From: Streptomyces antnestii
Lineage (GTDB): Bacteria; Actinomycetota; Actinomycetes; Streptomycetales; Streptomycetaceae
NCBI RefSeq assembly: GCF_004005495.1
Contig: NZ_RZYA01000001.1
Coordinates: 186,001 to 250,000, forward strand
Direction: 5' to 3'
DNA: 64,000 bases
Shown here: in pieces, positions 1-6,516 of the stretch
Layout of the letters: every line of letters begins with the position of its first letter
How positions within the stretch are numbered: position 1 is the first letter of the stretch
Program-made: the position numbers and the translations under genes
Notes under the pieces: model-generated
What the model saw: only the letters and a program-made list of their open reading frames with translations
What the model was told of the DNA's origin: nothing
Databases searched by the model: none

Positions 1-117
1 CGAGGCCTGATGGGCCTGCGTGAGCGGGTGGCCGTTTTCGGCGGCGACCTCGACGCGCGGCGCCGCCTCGGCGGCGGCTACCGCGTCCGCGCCCGGATCC
101 CACTGGAGCAGCCGTGA
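1..117 (+). CDS. Sensor histidine kinase, C-terminal end (partial)
   Basis: Only the last 38 codons are present; the gene enters from the left edge in frame 1 and stops with TGA at 115-117. The residues RGLMGLRERVAVFGGDL are the typical end of the HATPase domain (G2 box) of NarL-type actinobacterial sensor kinases. The stop overlaps the GTG start of the following response regulator (GTGA), so the two are translationally coupled and form a two-component pair. The signal sensed cannot be judged from this fragment. Confidence 0.85.
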   Translation, partial: RGLMGLRERVAVFGGDLDARRRLGGGYRVRARIPLEQP

Positions 118-821
118 ACGCAGCTGCCGGGCCGCCGGGGGCCGCGCCGGTACGGGCACCCCGGGTGCTCATCGCTGACGACCAGAGGCTGATCCGCACC
201 GGCTTCCGGCTGATCCTCACCAGCCGCGGCATCGAGGTGGTCGGCGAGGCCTCCGACGGAGTGGAGGCGGTGAAGCTGGTCCGGCGGCTGCGGCCGGACG
301 TGGTGCTGATGGACATCCGGATGCCCAACATGGACGGCCTGGAGGCGGCCCGTCAGGTTCTGGCTCTCGACCCGGCCTGCCGGGTCGTCATGCTCACCAC
401 CTTCGACCTCGACCGATACGTCTACGCCGCACTCGCGCTCGGCGCCAGCGGCTTCCTGCTCAAGGACGTCACGGCCGACCATCTCGCCGCTTCGGTCCGG
501 CTCGTCAACACCGGCGACGCCCTGCTGGCCCCCTCCATCACCCGCCGCCTGGTCGAGCGCTTCGCCTCCCCCGATCGCGCGCCGGGACCGACCCGGCCGG
601 CCGTTCATCAGGCGCTGGACTCGCTCACCCCCCGCGAACGCGAGGTACTCACCCTCGTCGGCCGGGGCCTGTCCAACAGTGAACTCGCCACCGCCCTCAC
701 CCTGAGCGAGGCGACGGTCAAGACGCACGTCGCCCGGATCTTCGCCAAGCTTGACCTGCGCGACCGCGCCCAGGCCGTCGTCCTCGCCTACGAGACAGGG
801 CTGGTCACGCCCGGCGCCTAG
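114..821 (+). CDS. LuxR/NarL-family response regulator
   Basis: A 235-residue DNA-binding response regulator, partner of the kinase ending at 117. The receiver domain (about 16-130) has the acidic pair D22-D23, phospho-acceptor D67 (VLMDIRMPNMDG) and conserved K117. A GerE/LuxR helix-turn-helix follows at about 165-230 (LTPREREVLTLVGRGLSNSELA, then TVKTHVARIFAKL). The GTG start overlaps the kinase stop. Phosphorylation by the upstream kinase is expected to switch DNA binding; no target is evident, and the next gene is convergent. Confidence 0.93.
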   Translation: MNAAAGPPGAAPVRAPRVLIADDQRLIRTGFRLILTSRGIEVVGEASDGVEAVKLVRRLRPDVVLMDIRMPNMDGLEAARQVLALDPACRVVMLTTFDLDRYVYAALALGASGFLLKDVTADHLAASVRLVNTGDALLAPSITRRLVERFASPDRAPGPTRPAVHQALDSLTPREREVLTLVGRGLSNSELATALTLSEATVKTHVARIFAKLDLRDRAQAVVLAYETGLVTPGA

Positions 822-957
822 GAGGCTGATGAAGACCTCATCGCCGTGCGCGTGAAGGGCTGCGGTGCTGTCCGGGGCCTGGGAATCGCGCTGGCGAGCG
901 CGAGGTTGAGGCGCTTGTTCATGTCGAGGCGGAAGGCCCGTACCGCGAGGGGGCGGT

Positions 958-1140
958 TCAGGTGCCGCTGGTCAGGAACGCGGCCCAGGCCTCAGGGGCG
1001 ACCGTGAAGTGAGGGCCCTCGGGGTTCTTGGAGTCGCGGACGTGGACGCTGGACTTCCGCCAGTCGTAGGCGACTTCGAGGCACTGGCCGCCTTCACTGC
1101 CGCTGTAGCTCGACTTGAACCAGTTCAGTGCGGTGCTCAT
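958..1140 (-). CDS. DUF397 domain protein
   Basis: A 60-residue protein with the DUF397 signature (WFKSSYSGSEGGQCLEVA near the N-terminus, VRDSKNPEGPHFTV in the middle, AWAAFL near the end). The ATG at 1140 overlaps the stop of the upstream XRE gene (ATGA), which fixes the start. DUF397 proteins in Streptomyces are commonly encoded beside a DUF5753-type XRE regulator and an anti-sigma-like ATPase, as here. The molecular role is not established; these modules have been linked to developmental and antibiotic control in Streptomyces. Confidence 0.88.
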   Translation of the reverse strand: MSTALNWFKSSYSGSEGGQCLEVAYDWRKSSVHVRDSKNPEGPHFTVAPEAWAAFLTSGT

Positions 1141-1961
1141 TGCTCTCCTAGCAGCCGGTCCAGCAGGCCCTTGGAGTGCTCGGGCGTCAGGGCCTGTGAT
1201 CGCAGCATCGCATATTTGCGCGCCAGGATGGACACTTCGTCCGGGGCGGAAACCCACTGGCTGCCGCGCTGGGACTCGGTGTACGCGAGGTGCTGGTGGT
1301 CCGGTGTCTCAAGGAGCGTGAAGGCGCCGTCGAGCCCGGCGTGCGTCGGCGCGTCGAGGGGCAGGAACTGTAGTGTCAAGCCCGGGAGTTCAGCGCATAC
1401 GCGTAGGTGGCGGAGCTGTTCGGCGCGAGCCTGCGGCTCCAGATATGCGAGCCTGAGCGCGGCCTCCCAGACGATGAAGCTCAGCGTCGGCGGACACTTC
1501 CGGTGCAAGACCTCCTGCCGCTGCACGCGACCCGCCGTCTTCGTCTCGATCTCGTCCTCCTCGTAAGCGGGGACGCGGTTGCGCAGCACTGTGCGGGCGC
1601 ACTCCTCGGTCTGGAGGATGCCGGGCACGGTCAGCACGTCGTACCAGGACAACGCGATGGCCTCTCGCTCGTGCGCCATGTACTGCTCGGCGTACAACGG
1701 GAACTGGTCGATCTCCGGCAGTCCCGCCACCGCGACCGCCAACGCGCCCTTGGTGTCGAGTAGTTGGTCCATCTGCACGGCCGTGTCCGGCAGTAGCGGC
1801 CGTCTGCCCTGCTCGTACGCCGCGATGGTCGACTCGGCGATCACCAGCCGCTCTCCGAGAGCTGCCTGCGTGAACCCGGCCGCCCTGCGGAACAGGGCGA
1901 GGAGATCACCGACCATCTTCATCGCCGACGGATTCTTCGGCGGGCGCTTTCCGGGGCTCAT
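1137..1961 (-). CDS. XRE-family regulator with DUF5753 domain
   Basis: 274 residues. The N-terminal helix-turn-helix is at about 14-70 (LLALFRRAAGFTQAALGERL, then STIAAYEQGRRPLL). The large C-terminal DUF5753 region (about 95-265) contains IPGLLQTEEYAR-like sequence (VPGILQTEECARTVL). The start at ATG 1961 is preferred over an upstream start because the HTH begins shortly after it. It is translationally coupled to the DUF397 gene and divergent from an HATPase_c_2 protein. The divergent gap contains two inverted repeats that could be its operators. It probably regulates its own locus and interacts with the DUF397 partner (inference). Confidence 0.9.
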   Translation of the reverse strand: MSPGKRPPKNPSAMKMVGDLLALFRRAAGFTQAALGERLVIAESTIAAYEQGRRPLLPDTAVQMDQLLDTKGALAVAVAGLPEIDQFPLYAEQYMAHEREAIALSWYDVLTVPGILQTEECARTVLRNRVPAYEEDEIETKTAGRVQRQEVLHRKCPPTLSFIVWEAALRLAYLEPQARAEQLRHLRVCAELPGLTLQFLPLDAPTHAGLDGAFTLLETPDHQHLAYTESQRGSQWVSAPDEVSILARKYAMLRSQALTPEHSKGLLDRLLGEQ

Positions 1962-2006
1962 GACGGTCAATCTCCCCGCCCCCACTCTCACTCGACCCCA
2001 CTCCGA

Positions 2007-2073
2007 CCCCGACAAAAGATCTGTCGGGGTTCACGAACTGCTGTCAGTGAATCACCGTGCGCGATATTCGCGC
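2007..2073. promoter_or_regulatory. Two inverted repeats in the XRE/ATPase divergent promoter region
   Basis: CCCCGACA (2007-2014) and TGTCGGGG (2022-2029) form a perfect 8-bp inverted repeat with a 7-nt spacer. GCGCGA (2059-2064) and TCGCGC (2068-2073) form a second, ending one base before the ATPase start. Both lie between the divergent XRE and ATPase genes, so they are plausible operators for the XRE protein. Binding is inference. Confidence 0.4.
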
Positions 2074-2074
2074 C

Positions 2075-2608
2075 ATGGAACCTATGACCGAGGAAACCTT
2101 CCGTGAGCACTTCTACCGTCGGCAACGCCAATCGGTACCCGCCGCACGGGAGTTCACGCGCTCGGCACTTACCGACTGGGGCGTGACGGGTGAGCGCGCG
2201 GCCGACATCCTCCTCTGCGTCAGCGAACTCACCACCAACGCCCTCGTGCACGGCGTCCCGCCCGGCCGTGGCTTTCTGCTGCGTGTGCTGCCGTACGAGG
2301 ACGGGGTCCGCGTCGAGGTCCAAGACAGCGGCGACGGCGTACCGGCCGTACCGCGACCGGCCGACGAAACGACCGCCGACGCCGAGGGCGGCCGGGGCCT
2401 GCTCCTCGTGGAAACGCTCGCGGACAAGTGGGGGGTGGGGGAGCGGGACCCGGGAAAGGTGGTGTGGTGCGAACTGGGTACGGCCCGGCGCGCCCACGAG
2501 GCGATGAGTTCTCGCGGCGGGGAGAGTCCTACCCATGTCACCGCTACCGCAGGAGGAACACGTGACACAGCAGTTGCTGAGGGTTCAGAACTTCAATGTC
2601 TCCAGTGA
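2075..2608 (+). CDS. ATP-binding protein, anti-sigma-factor-like (HATPase_c_2)
   Basis: 177 residues related to the serine-kinase/anti-sigma ATPase fold. It has the N box (ADILLCVSELTTNALVHG), the G1 box (VEVQDSGDGVPAV) and the G2 region (GGRGLLLVETLADKWGV). These proteins are usually regulators with or without kinase activity, and in Streptomyces they accompany XRE/DUF397 pairs. ATG 2075 is chosen; ATG 2084 and GTG 2057 are alternatives, and none has a clear ribosome-binding site. The 3' end overlaps the next gene by 47 bp, so the last residues are probably unstructured. Confidence 0.85.
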   Translation: MEPMTEETFREHFYRRQRQSVPAAREFTRSALTDWGVTGERAADILLCVSELTTNALVHGVPPGRGFLLRVLPYEDGVRVEVQDSGDGVPAVPRPADETTADAEGGRGLLLVETLADKWGVGERDPGKVVWCELGTARRAHEAMSSRGGESPTHVTATAGGTRDTAVAEGSELQCLQ

Positions 2609-3212
2609 CGGGTTCGGCGCCGGGGTCGGGCAGAGTCTGGAGCGGCCGTTCGGGACCGCCGATCCGGGGGAGATGTTCGCGTGGTGCGGGGCCACGGCGA
2701 GCTGGCCCATGCGCACCGATCCCGGAGGCAGCCGGGGCCTGGACGACTACCTCGTCCGCGACTACCACCGCAACATCGGCGCCGAGATCATGGGGCGCGG
2801 CAAGTTCGGGCCGCAGAAGGGGGATTGGGAGAACCTGGACTGGAAGGGGTGGTGGGGTGACGAACCGCCGTTCCGCACGCCCGTCTTCGTCATGACCCAC
2901 CACACCCGGCCGGCGCTCCCCCTGTCCGACACCACGTTCCACTTCGTGAACGCCGACCCGGCCACCGTCCTCGCGCAGGCGAAGGAGGCGGCCGAGGGCA
3001 AGGACGTGCGGCTGGGCGGCGGGGCGAGCGTCATCCGTGAGTTCCTCGACGCGGACCTCGTCGACACCCTGCACGTGGCCGTCTCGCCGGTGAAGCTCGG
3101 ATCGGGATCACGCCTGTGGGAGTCGCCGGACGAGCTGCGGGACCGCTTCCACGTGGACGTGGTCCCCAGCCCGACGGGCAACGTGACGCATCACCTGTTC
3201 TGGCGCAAGTGA
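2562..3212 (+). CDS. Dihydrofolate reductase family (RibD C-terminal domain) protein
   Basis: 216 residues with the RibD_C/DHFR-like NADPH-binding fold: N-terminal VQNFNVSSDGFGAG, central TPVFVMTHHTRPAL, and GKDVRLGGGASVIREFLDADLVDTLHVAVSPVKLGSGSRLW, the characteristic stretch of stand-alone reductases. GTG 2562 is chosen because AGGAGG lies 5 nt upstream. A longer version from 2535 would begin before that site. Many such proteins occur in Streptomyces and the substrate is usually unknown. It overlaps the ATPase gene but is probably not functionally tied to it. Confidence 0.88.
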   Translation: MTQQLLRVQNFNVSSDGFGAGVGQSLERPFGTADPGEMFAWCGATASWPMRTDPGGSRGLDDYLVRDYHRNIGAEIMGRGKFGPQKGDWENLDWKGWWGDEPPFRTPVFVMTHHTRPALPLSDTTFHFVNADPATVLAQAKEAAEGKDVRLGGGASVIREFLDADLVDTLHVAVSPVKLGSGSRLWESPDELRDRFHVDVVPSPTGNVTHHLFWRK

Positions 3213-3290
3213 CTTCCTCCCCTTCTGAAGGAGGGGATTCCCGGCTCAGGCTGCCTGCGGGAGCATCGCTCTCGCAGGCCTTGCGCCCCC
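3211..3290 (-). ncRNA. Orphan IS200/IS605-type right end with omega-RNA-like scaffold
   Basis: Read on the minus strand this segment has a 12-bp stem (GCCTGCG 3253-3259 with CGCAGGC 3273-3279, extended by GAGC/GCTC around a 3-nt loop). It is followed by GGGAATCCCCTCC, a short hairpin, and the terminal GGGGAGGAAGTCA, which abuts the reductase stop codon. This is the layout I know from the 3' end of TnpB-associated omega-RNA/right ends of IS605-family elements. No tnpB coding remnant is seen beside it; a methyltransferase lies there instead. It is probably a solo element end left by deletion. Transcription is unproven. Confidence 0.5.
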
Positions 3291-4130
3291 CTAGGCGCAC
3301 GTCGCCGTGACGATCCAGACCGCACCGGTAATGCGGACACCGTCTGCGGTCTCGAACTCCGTGAGCGCGTCGTGTACTTCGTCACGGATACGGGTGATGG
3401 TCGTCGGGTCGACATCGCGCAGGTTGTGGCGCGTCGGACCCATGGAGAAGAGGAAGTCGGCGGCGTCGCCCGCGTTGGTGCCAAAGGTCATGGGTGCCTC
3501 AACCGGAGCCACCTCGATGTCGGTGAACCCGCCGGCGGCGAGCACGTGGCGGATGTGTGCGGGGTCGAGGAGCGACCCCATACCCCTGGAAGCGGGGGAT
3601 GCCTCGCGCAGGAACGGCGCGAGTGCGGCGGTCGCACGCGCGTAGGCGCTGTCCGGGCCCGCGGGCTGTGGTCCGAGAAATGCGAGGCGGCCGGCCGGTA
3701 CGAGCGCGTGCCCGAGATGGGTGAAGGCTGCGACGTGGTCGGCGAAGAACATGACGCCGCCGCGGCTGATGAGGACATCGAACCCGCGGTCGGGGAACGG
3801 ATGCACCTGTGCGTCGCCCTGCTCGAAGGTGACGTTGCCGAGACCCTCCGTCGCGGCGTCGCGGCGGGCGCGTTCCAGCATCGGCGCCGACAGGTCGATT
3901 CCCACGACGTTTCCGTCGTACGCCCGCTGCGCTGCGAGGCGCGTCGTCTGGCCGGTGCCGCAGCCGACGTCGAGGACCCGGTCCTTGGCCTCGATGCCCG
4001 CGGCGGCGAACAGGGGTGCGTTGAACGCGCCCATCATCCCGTTGTAGCGCTCGGGGTGTTCGGCCCAGAGGACGCCCTCCCAGTCGTTCCATGCCTCTGC
4101 CTGCTGACGGTTGGCGATCGTGTCGTCCAC
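3291..4130 (-). CDS. Class I SAM-dependent methyltransferase
   Basis: 279 residues. Motif I is VLDVGCGTGQTTRLAAQ (about residues 53-70), motif II region VVGIDLSAPML, post-motif GNVTFEQGDAQVHPFPD and motif IV FDVLISRGGVMFFAD. This is a Methyltransf_11/25-type small-molecule methyltransferase; the substrate is unknown. It is divergent from a TetR repressor with a 60-bp shared promoter region holding repeated half-sites, so it is probably the main target of that repressor. The stop abuts the IS605-like remnant. Confidence 0.9.
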   Translation of the reverse strand: MDDTIANRQQAEAWNDWEGVLWAEHPERYNGMMGAFNAPLFAAAGIEAKDRVLDVGCGTGQTTRLAAQRAYDGNVVGIDLSAPMLERARRDAATEGLGNVTFEQGDAQVHPFPDRGFDVLISRGGVMFFADHVAAFTHLGHALVPAGRLAFLGPQPAGPDSAYARATAALAPFLREASPASRGMGSLLDPAHIRHVLAAGGFTDIEVAPVEAPMTFGTNAGDAADFLFSMGPTRHNLRDVDPTTITRIRDEVHDALTEFETADGVRITGAVWIVTATCA

Positions 4131-4146
4131 GGCTTACTCCCACGGT

Positions 4147-4172
4147 TAGAGTTCACCTCTAGAGTTCAACTC
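4147..4172. promoter_or_regulatory. Tandem 13-bp repeat, candidate TetR operator
   Basis: Two adjacent copies of TAGAGTTCAMCTC (4147-4159 and 4160-4172) are followed by a degenerate third TAGA-like start. Each copy is an imperfect palindrome around AGAGTTCAACTCT. The array sits between the divergent methyltransferase and TetR genes, 19 bp before the TetR start, which is the expected place for an autoregulatory operator. Binding is inference. Confidence 0.5.
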
Positions 4173-4190
4173 TAGATATAGACTCCAGTC

Positions 4191-4826
4191 ATGCGTGATC
4201 GCAAGGGGAAGCAGGGAAACAAGGCCCAGGAGACGCGGCGACGGATCATCGAGGCGGCCGGCGCGCTCTTCGTCGAGCAGGGCTACGGCGCGACCAAGCT
4301 GCAGGAGATCGCCGACCGGGCAGGCGTGGCGGTGCAGACGATCTACTTCGTCTTTCGGAACAAGCCCTCGCTGCTCAAAGAACTCGTCGACGTCGCGATC
4401 GCGGGCGACGACGAACCTGTGCCGACGATGGACCGGCCCTGGTTCGCGGAGGTCATGAACGCGCCTACCGCCGAGTCCGCACTGGCCGCATTGACCGCCG
4501 GCACCCGCGGAACACTCGAACGCGTCGCGGCCCTCACCGAGATGGTCCGCGCCGCGGCAGCGACCAACCCGGAGATCCGGGAGTTGTGGCCGGATCAGAT
4601 GGACCCGCGGTACACGGTGATCTCCACAGCGGCGAAGGCCCTGACGAAGAAGCCAGGCGCCGATCCCGCCATCACCGCCGACGAGGCGGCGGACATCATC
4701 TACGCCGTCCTCAGCCCAGAGCTCTTCCTGCTCCTCACCCGCGACCGCGCGTGGCCACCGGCCAAGTGGGAGCAATGGGCCTGTCGCACCCTCAGCTCTC
4801 AGCTGTCGGTCGACAACGGGCTCTGA
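4191..4826 (+). CDS. TetR/AcrR-family transcriptional repressor
   Basis: 211 residues. The N-terminal TetR HTH is at about 12-60 (TRRRIIEAAGALFVEQGYGATKLQEIADRAGVAVQTIYFVFRNK pattern). A C-terminal ligand-binding region of about 140 residues has no recognised specificity. It is divergent from the methyltransferase gene and likely controls it through the repeated 13-bp sites in the shared promoter. It is convergent with infA2, with a strong bidirectional terminator between them. Confidence 0.92.
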   Translation: MRDRKGKQGNKAQETRRRIIEAAGALFVEQGYGATKLQEIADRAGVAVQTIYFVFRNKPSLLKELVDVAIAGDDEPVPTMDRPWFAEVMNAPTAESALAALTAGTRGTLERVAALTEMVRAAAATNPEIRELWPDQMDPRYTVISTAAKALTKKPGADPAITADEAADIIYAVLSPELFLLLTRDRAWPPAKWEQWACRTLSSQLSVDNGL

Positions 4827-4861
4827 TCGTGATCCAGGTCTCCGGTCACTCGGTGACACAG

Positions 4862-4896
4862 CACGGGCGGGCGTGAACTCCTCACGCCCGCCCGTG
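4862..4896. terminator. Bidirectional terminator between tetR and infA2
   Basis: A perfect 15-bp stem (CACGGGCGGGCGTGA pairing with 4882-4896) with a 5-nt loop ACTCC. It lies between convergent genes. The segment 4866-4904 recurs almost exactly at 6466-6504. Confidence 0.85.
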
Positions 4897-4913
4897 ACTT
4901 CACCCGCCCGGCG

Positions 4914-5138
4914 TCAGTTCCGGTACCGGTAGACGATCCGGCCGCGCGTCAGGTCGTACGGGCTCATCTCCACGAGCACCCGGTCGAACGGCAGGATCTT
5001 GATGTAGTTCTTCCGGATCTTGCCGCTGATGTGGGCGAGTACCTTGTGCCCGTTGCCCAGCTCCACCTGGAAGGTGGCGTTGCGCAAGCACTCGACGACG
5101 GTGCCTTCCATTTCGATTCCGCGTGAGATTTTGGACAT
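4914..5138 (-). CDS. infA: Translation initiation factor IF-1 paralogue
   Basis: 74 residues, full length for IF-1. The OB/S1-like fold sequence is clear: [41 protein letters not shown], then [25 protein letters not shown]-1 binds the 30S A site during initiation. This is not the usual infA in the ribosomal-protein operon with rpmJ/rpsM. It stands downstream of, and overlaps by one base (TGATG), a GNAT acetyltransferase. It also differs from the consensus actinobacterial IF-1 (C in [15 protein letters not shown]), so it is a second, probably conditionally expressed copy. Expression should follow the GNAT leader region upstream. Confidence 0.93.
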   Translation of the reverse strand: MSKISRGIEMEGTVVECLRNATFQVELGNGHKVLAHISGKIRKNYIKILPFDRVLVEMSPYDLTRGRIVYRYRN

Positions 5139-5914
5139 CAGTGACGTACCAGCTCCAGATTGGTGGCGACGCGCTGGGCGCCGAAGTGGCGGAAAAGAGC
5201 GGCGGCCGCCGCGTTGGTCTCGCTGATCTCGGCCGTCGCCCGGGGGACGCCCGAGCGGTGCAGGGACTCCAGTACGTGCCCGAGCAGCGCTCGCGCGATC
5301 CCGCGCCGCTGCTGTCCGGCCCGCACCGCGACGAGGCCGATGCGCGGCTGCCGCGGCACCGGCGCCACCCGGATCAGGCCCACGTACTGCCCCGCCTCCA
5401 CGGCGACCGCGTACCGCGACGGGTCCACCGGCGGCGGGGGGACGGGCTCCGTGGAGTCGTCGTGGCGGGGAAGCACCTCGGCCGGCATCTCCTGCCAGCC
5501 GATACCGGCCGCCACCTCGGCACGGACCGCGCGGTCCAGGGCCTCCAGCGGGCCGGGTTCCGCCGCACCGAAGGGCAGGATCGTCACGCCGGACGGAGGC
5601 CGCAACACATCGACGTCAGTCGGCACTACGTACTCGCCCTCGCGGCGCCGGGGCGTGAACCCCGCCTGTTCCCATAGGGAGTTGAGGTGCGCGTCGGACG
5701 CGTCGACGATCGTGTGGAGCGGGGAGGGCAGTGCGGAGAGCATCGCGTTCACGAGCGGGGCGAACGCCGCGTCGTGCCAGGAATCGACGGCCAGGAAGAG
5801 CCGTCCGTCGCGCCGCCGCCAGGCTTCGGCGTCGCCGACCAGCCGGTCGTCGTCGAGCGCCTGCCACTGCCGTTCCGCGGTACGCGTGATGCGAGGTTCA
5901 GGTTGTGGATACAT
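5138..5914 (-). CDS. GNAT-family N-acetyltransferase
   Basis: 258 residues. The C-terminal GNAT domain (about 160-255) carries the acetyl-CoA motif [24 protein letters not shown], beta-4/5 residues [10 protein letters not shown], and a C-terminal [15 protein letters not shown] segment. The N-terminal half looks like a second, degenerate GNAT-like domain. The acceptor is unknown; a protein or an aminoglycoside-like amine is possible. The start ATG 5914 has the ribosome-binding site GAAAGGTGA but lies inside a 9-bp inverted repeat. Its stop overlaps the infA2 start by one base, so translation of the two is coupled. The leader suggests induction by translation stress (inference). Confidence 0.9.
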   Translation of the reverse strand: MYPQPEPRITRTAERQWQALDDDRLVGDAEAWRRRDGRLFLAVDSWHDAAFAPLVNAMLSALPSPLHTIVDASDAHLNSLWEQAGFTPRRREGEYVVPTDVDVLRPPSGVTILPFGAAEPGPLEALDRAVRAEVAAGIGWQEMPAEVLPRHDDSTEPVPPPPVDPSRYAVAVEAGQYVGLIRVAPVPRQPRIGLVAVRAGQQRRGIARALLGHVLESLHRSGVPRATAEISETNAAAAALFRHFGAQRVATNLELVRH

Positions 5915-5972
5915 AGGTCGTCACCTTTCGGGAGTGCCATGTCGTGGCGCTCCCGGCGAAGCAGACCTATGT
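5911..5972 (-). promoter_or_regulatory. Translational attenuator hairpin over the GNAT start codon
   Basis: On the minus-strand transcript, ACATAGGTC (plus 5972-5964) can pair perfectly with GACCTATGT (plus 5919-5911), which contains the GNAT ATG. Nested inside is an 11-bp stem with one mismatch (CGGGAGCGCCA, plus 5955-5945, with TGGCACTCCCG, plus 5939-5929; 5-nt loop). The ribosome-binding site lies between the two 3' arms. The 5' outer arm begins at the last base of the leader stop codon, so a ribosome there would melt the structure. The pairing is directly visible; the mechanism is inference by analogy with erm-type attenuators. Confidence 0.6.
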
Positions 5973-6025
5973 CATTCGCCCGACCGTGACATTGAGGGGA
6001 GCACCCACAGACGTACATCGTTCAC
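5972..6025 (-). CDS. 17-residue leader peptide upstream of the GNAT gene
   Basis: GTG at 6025 is preceded by AGGAGGTGA (plus 6039-6031), a perfect Shine-Dalgarno at ideal spacing and stronger than that of the GNAT gene itself. The ORF reads MNDVRLWVLPSMSRSGE and stops at 5972-5974, exactly where the 5' arm of the attenuator hairpin begins. A second start (ATG 6018, another frame) is further from the Shine-Dalgarno and less likely. It is probably a cis-acting leader peptide and not a functional protein. Confidence 0.6.
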   Translation of the reverse strand: MNDVRLWVLPSMSRSGE

Positions 6026-6071
6026 GGGTCTCACCTCCTGGGTCGCGCGGCTGGGTCACGGATCGGTTCAG

Positions 6072-6112
6072 ACACTAGACGCACGCCGCGCCATCGTCCA
6101 GGCAATTAATAT
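6072..6112 (-). promoter_or_regulatory. WhiB7/WblC-like promoter of the GNAT-infA2 operon
   Basis: Minus-strand -35 TGGACG (plus 6100-6095), 17-bp spacer, -10 TAGTGT (plus 6077-6072), predicting a start near 6065, about 26 nt upstream of the leader Shine-Dalgarno. The AT block ATATTAATT (plus 6112-6104) lies exactly 3 bp upstream of the -35 in otherwise GC-rich DNA. An AT-rich element 3 bp upstream of -35 is the described hallmark of WhiB7-dependent promoters. The assignment to WblC/WhiB7 is inference. Confidence 0.5.
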
Positions 6113-6256
6113 CGCCACGGGCGGGCGCCGACTTACCGTCGAGGATCCACACAGTCACTCAGATCAAAACACGATCAATCAGTGACGCCCATGAGGGCCG
6201 TCCGCCGGGTCGAACCGGGACTGCGAGGGCAAGCACTTCATCAAGTGGTAGCGATT

Positions 6257-6364
6257 TCAGGGGACGTGAGGTGCCTCGCGGTACCCGGATCCGACACGGC
6301 ACAGCGGCTGGTCATCCAGGACTGCGACGCCACGGCCGCGAACCAGCGCTGGACCCTGCCGTAG
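6257..6364 (+). pseudogene. Remnant of a ricin-type (CBM13) lectin domain
   Basis: Translation in the frame ending at the TAG at 6362 gives CLAVPGSDTAQRLVIQDCD followed by QRWTLP, the end of a ricin B-type trefoil repeat including the QxW motif. No signal peptide, upstream repeats or plausible start are found within the preceding 200 bp, so this is a decayed C-terminal fragment of a secreted carbohydrate-binding protein. It lies downstream of the GH92 mannosidase gene. Confidence 0.55.
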
Positions 6365-6465
6365 CGGAGCCGTGCGCGCCCCCGTAGCGGTCTTCAGCAA
6401 CACCGACCGGGGCCTGAGGGACGCTGAACCGCGGCCGAGCAGGTAACGGACCCCACAGAACCGCA

Positions 6466-6492
6466 GGCGGGCGTGAACTCCTCACGCCCGCC
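6466..6492. terminator. Terminator downstream of the GH92 gene (second copy)
   Basis: GGCGGGCGTGA (6466-6476), loop ACTCC, TCACGCCCGCC (6482-6492): an 11-bp perfect stem. The 39-bp segment 6466-6504 matches 4866-4904 with a single substitution. It serves the minus-strand mannosidase gene that ends at 6517. Confidence 0.75.
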
Positions 6493-6516
6493 CGCGACTT
6501 CACCTCTCGATGAGGA

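Noticed and set aside
822..957. Possible coding remnant after the first response regulator (minus strand, RAFRLDMNKRLNLALAS)
   Set aside because: Too short to assign to any family and without start or conserved motif.
5749..6018. 89-codon minus-strand ORF starting at ATG 6018 that overlaps the GNAT start
   Set aside because: Its start is too far (15 nt) from the Shine-Dalgarno that fits the GTG leader ORF, and it runs out of frame through GNAT coding sequence.
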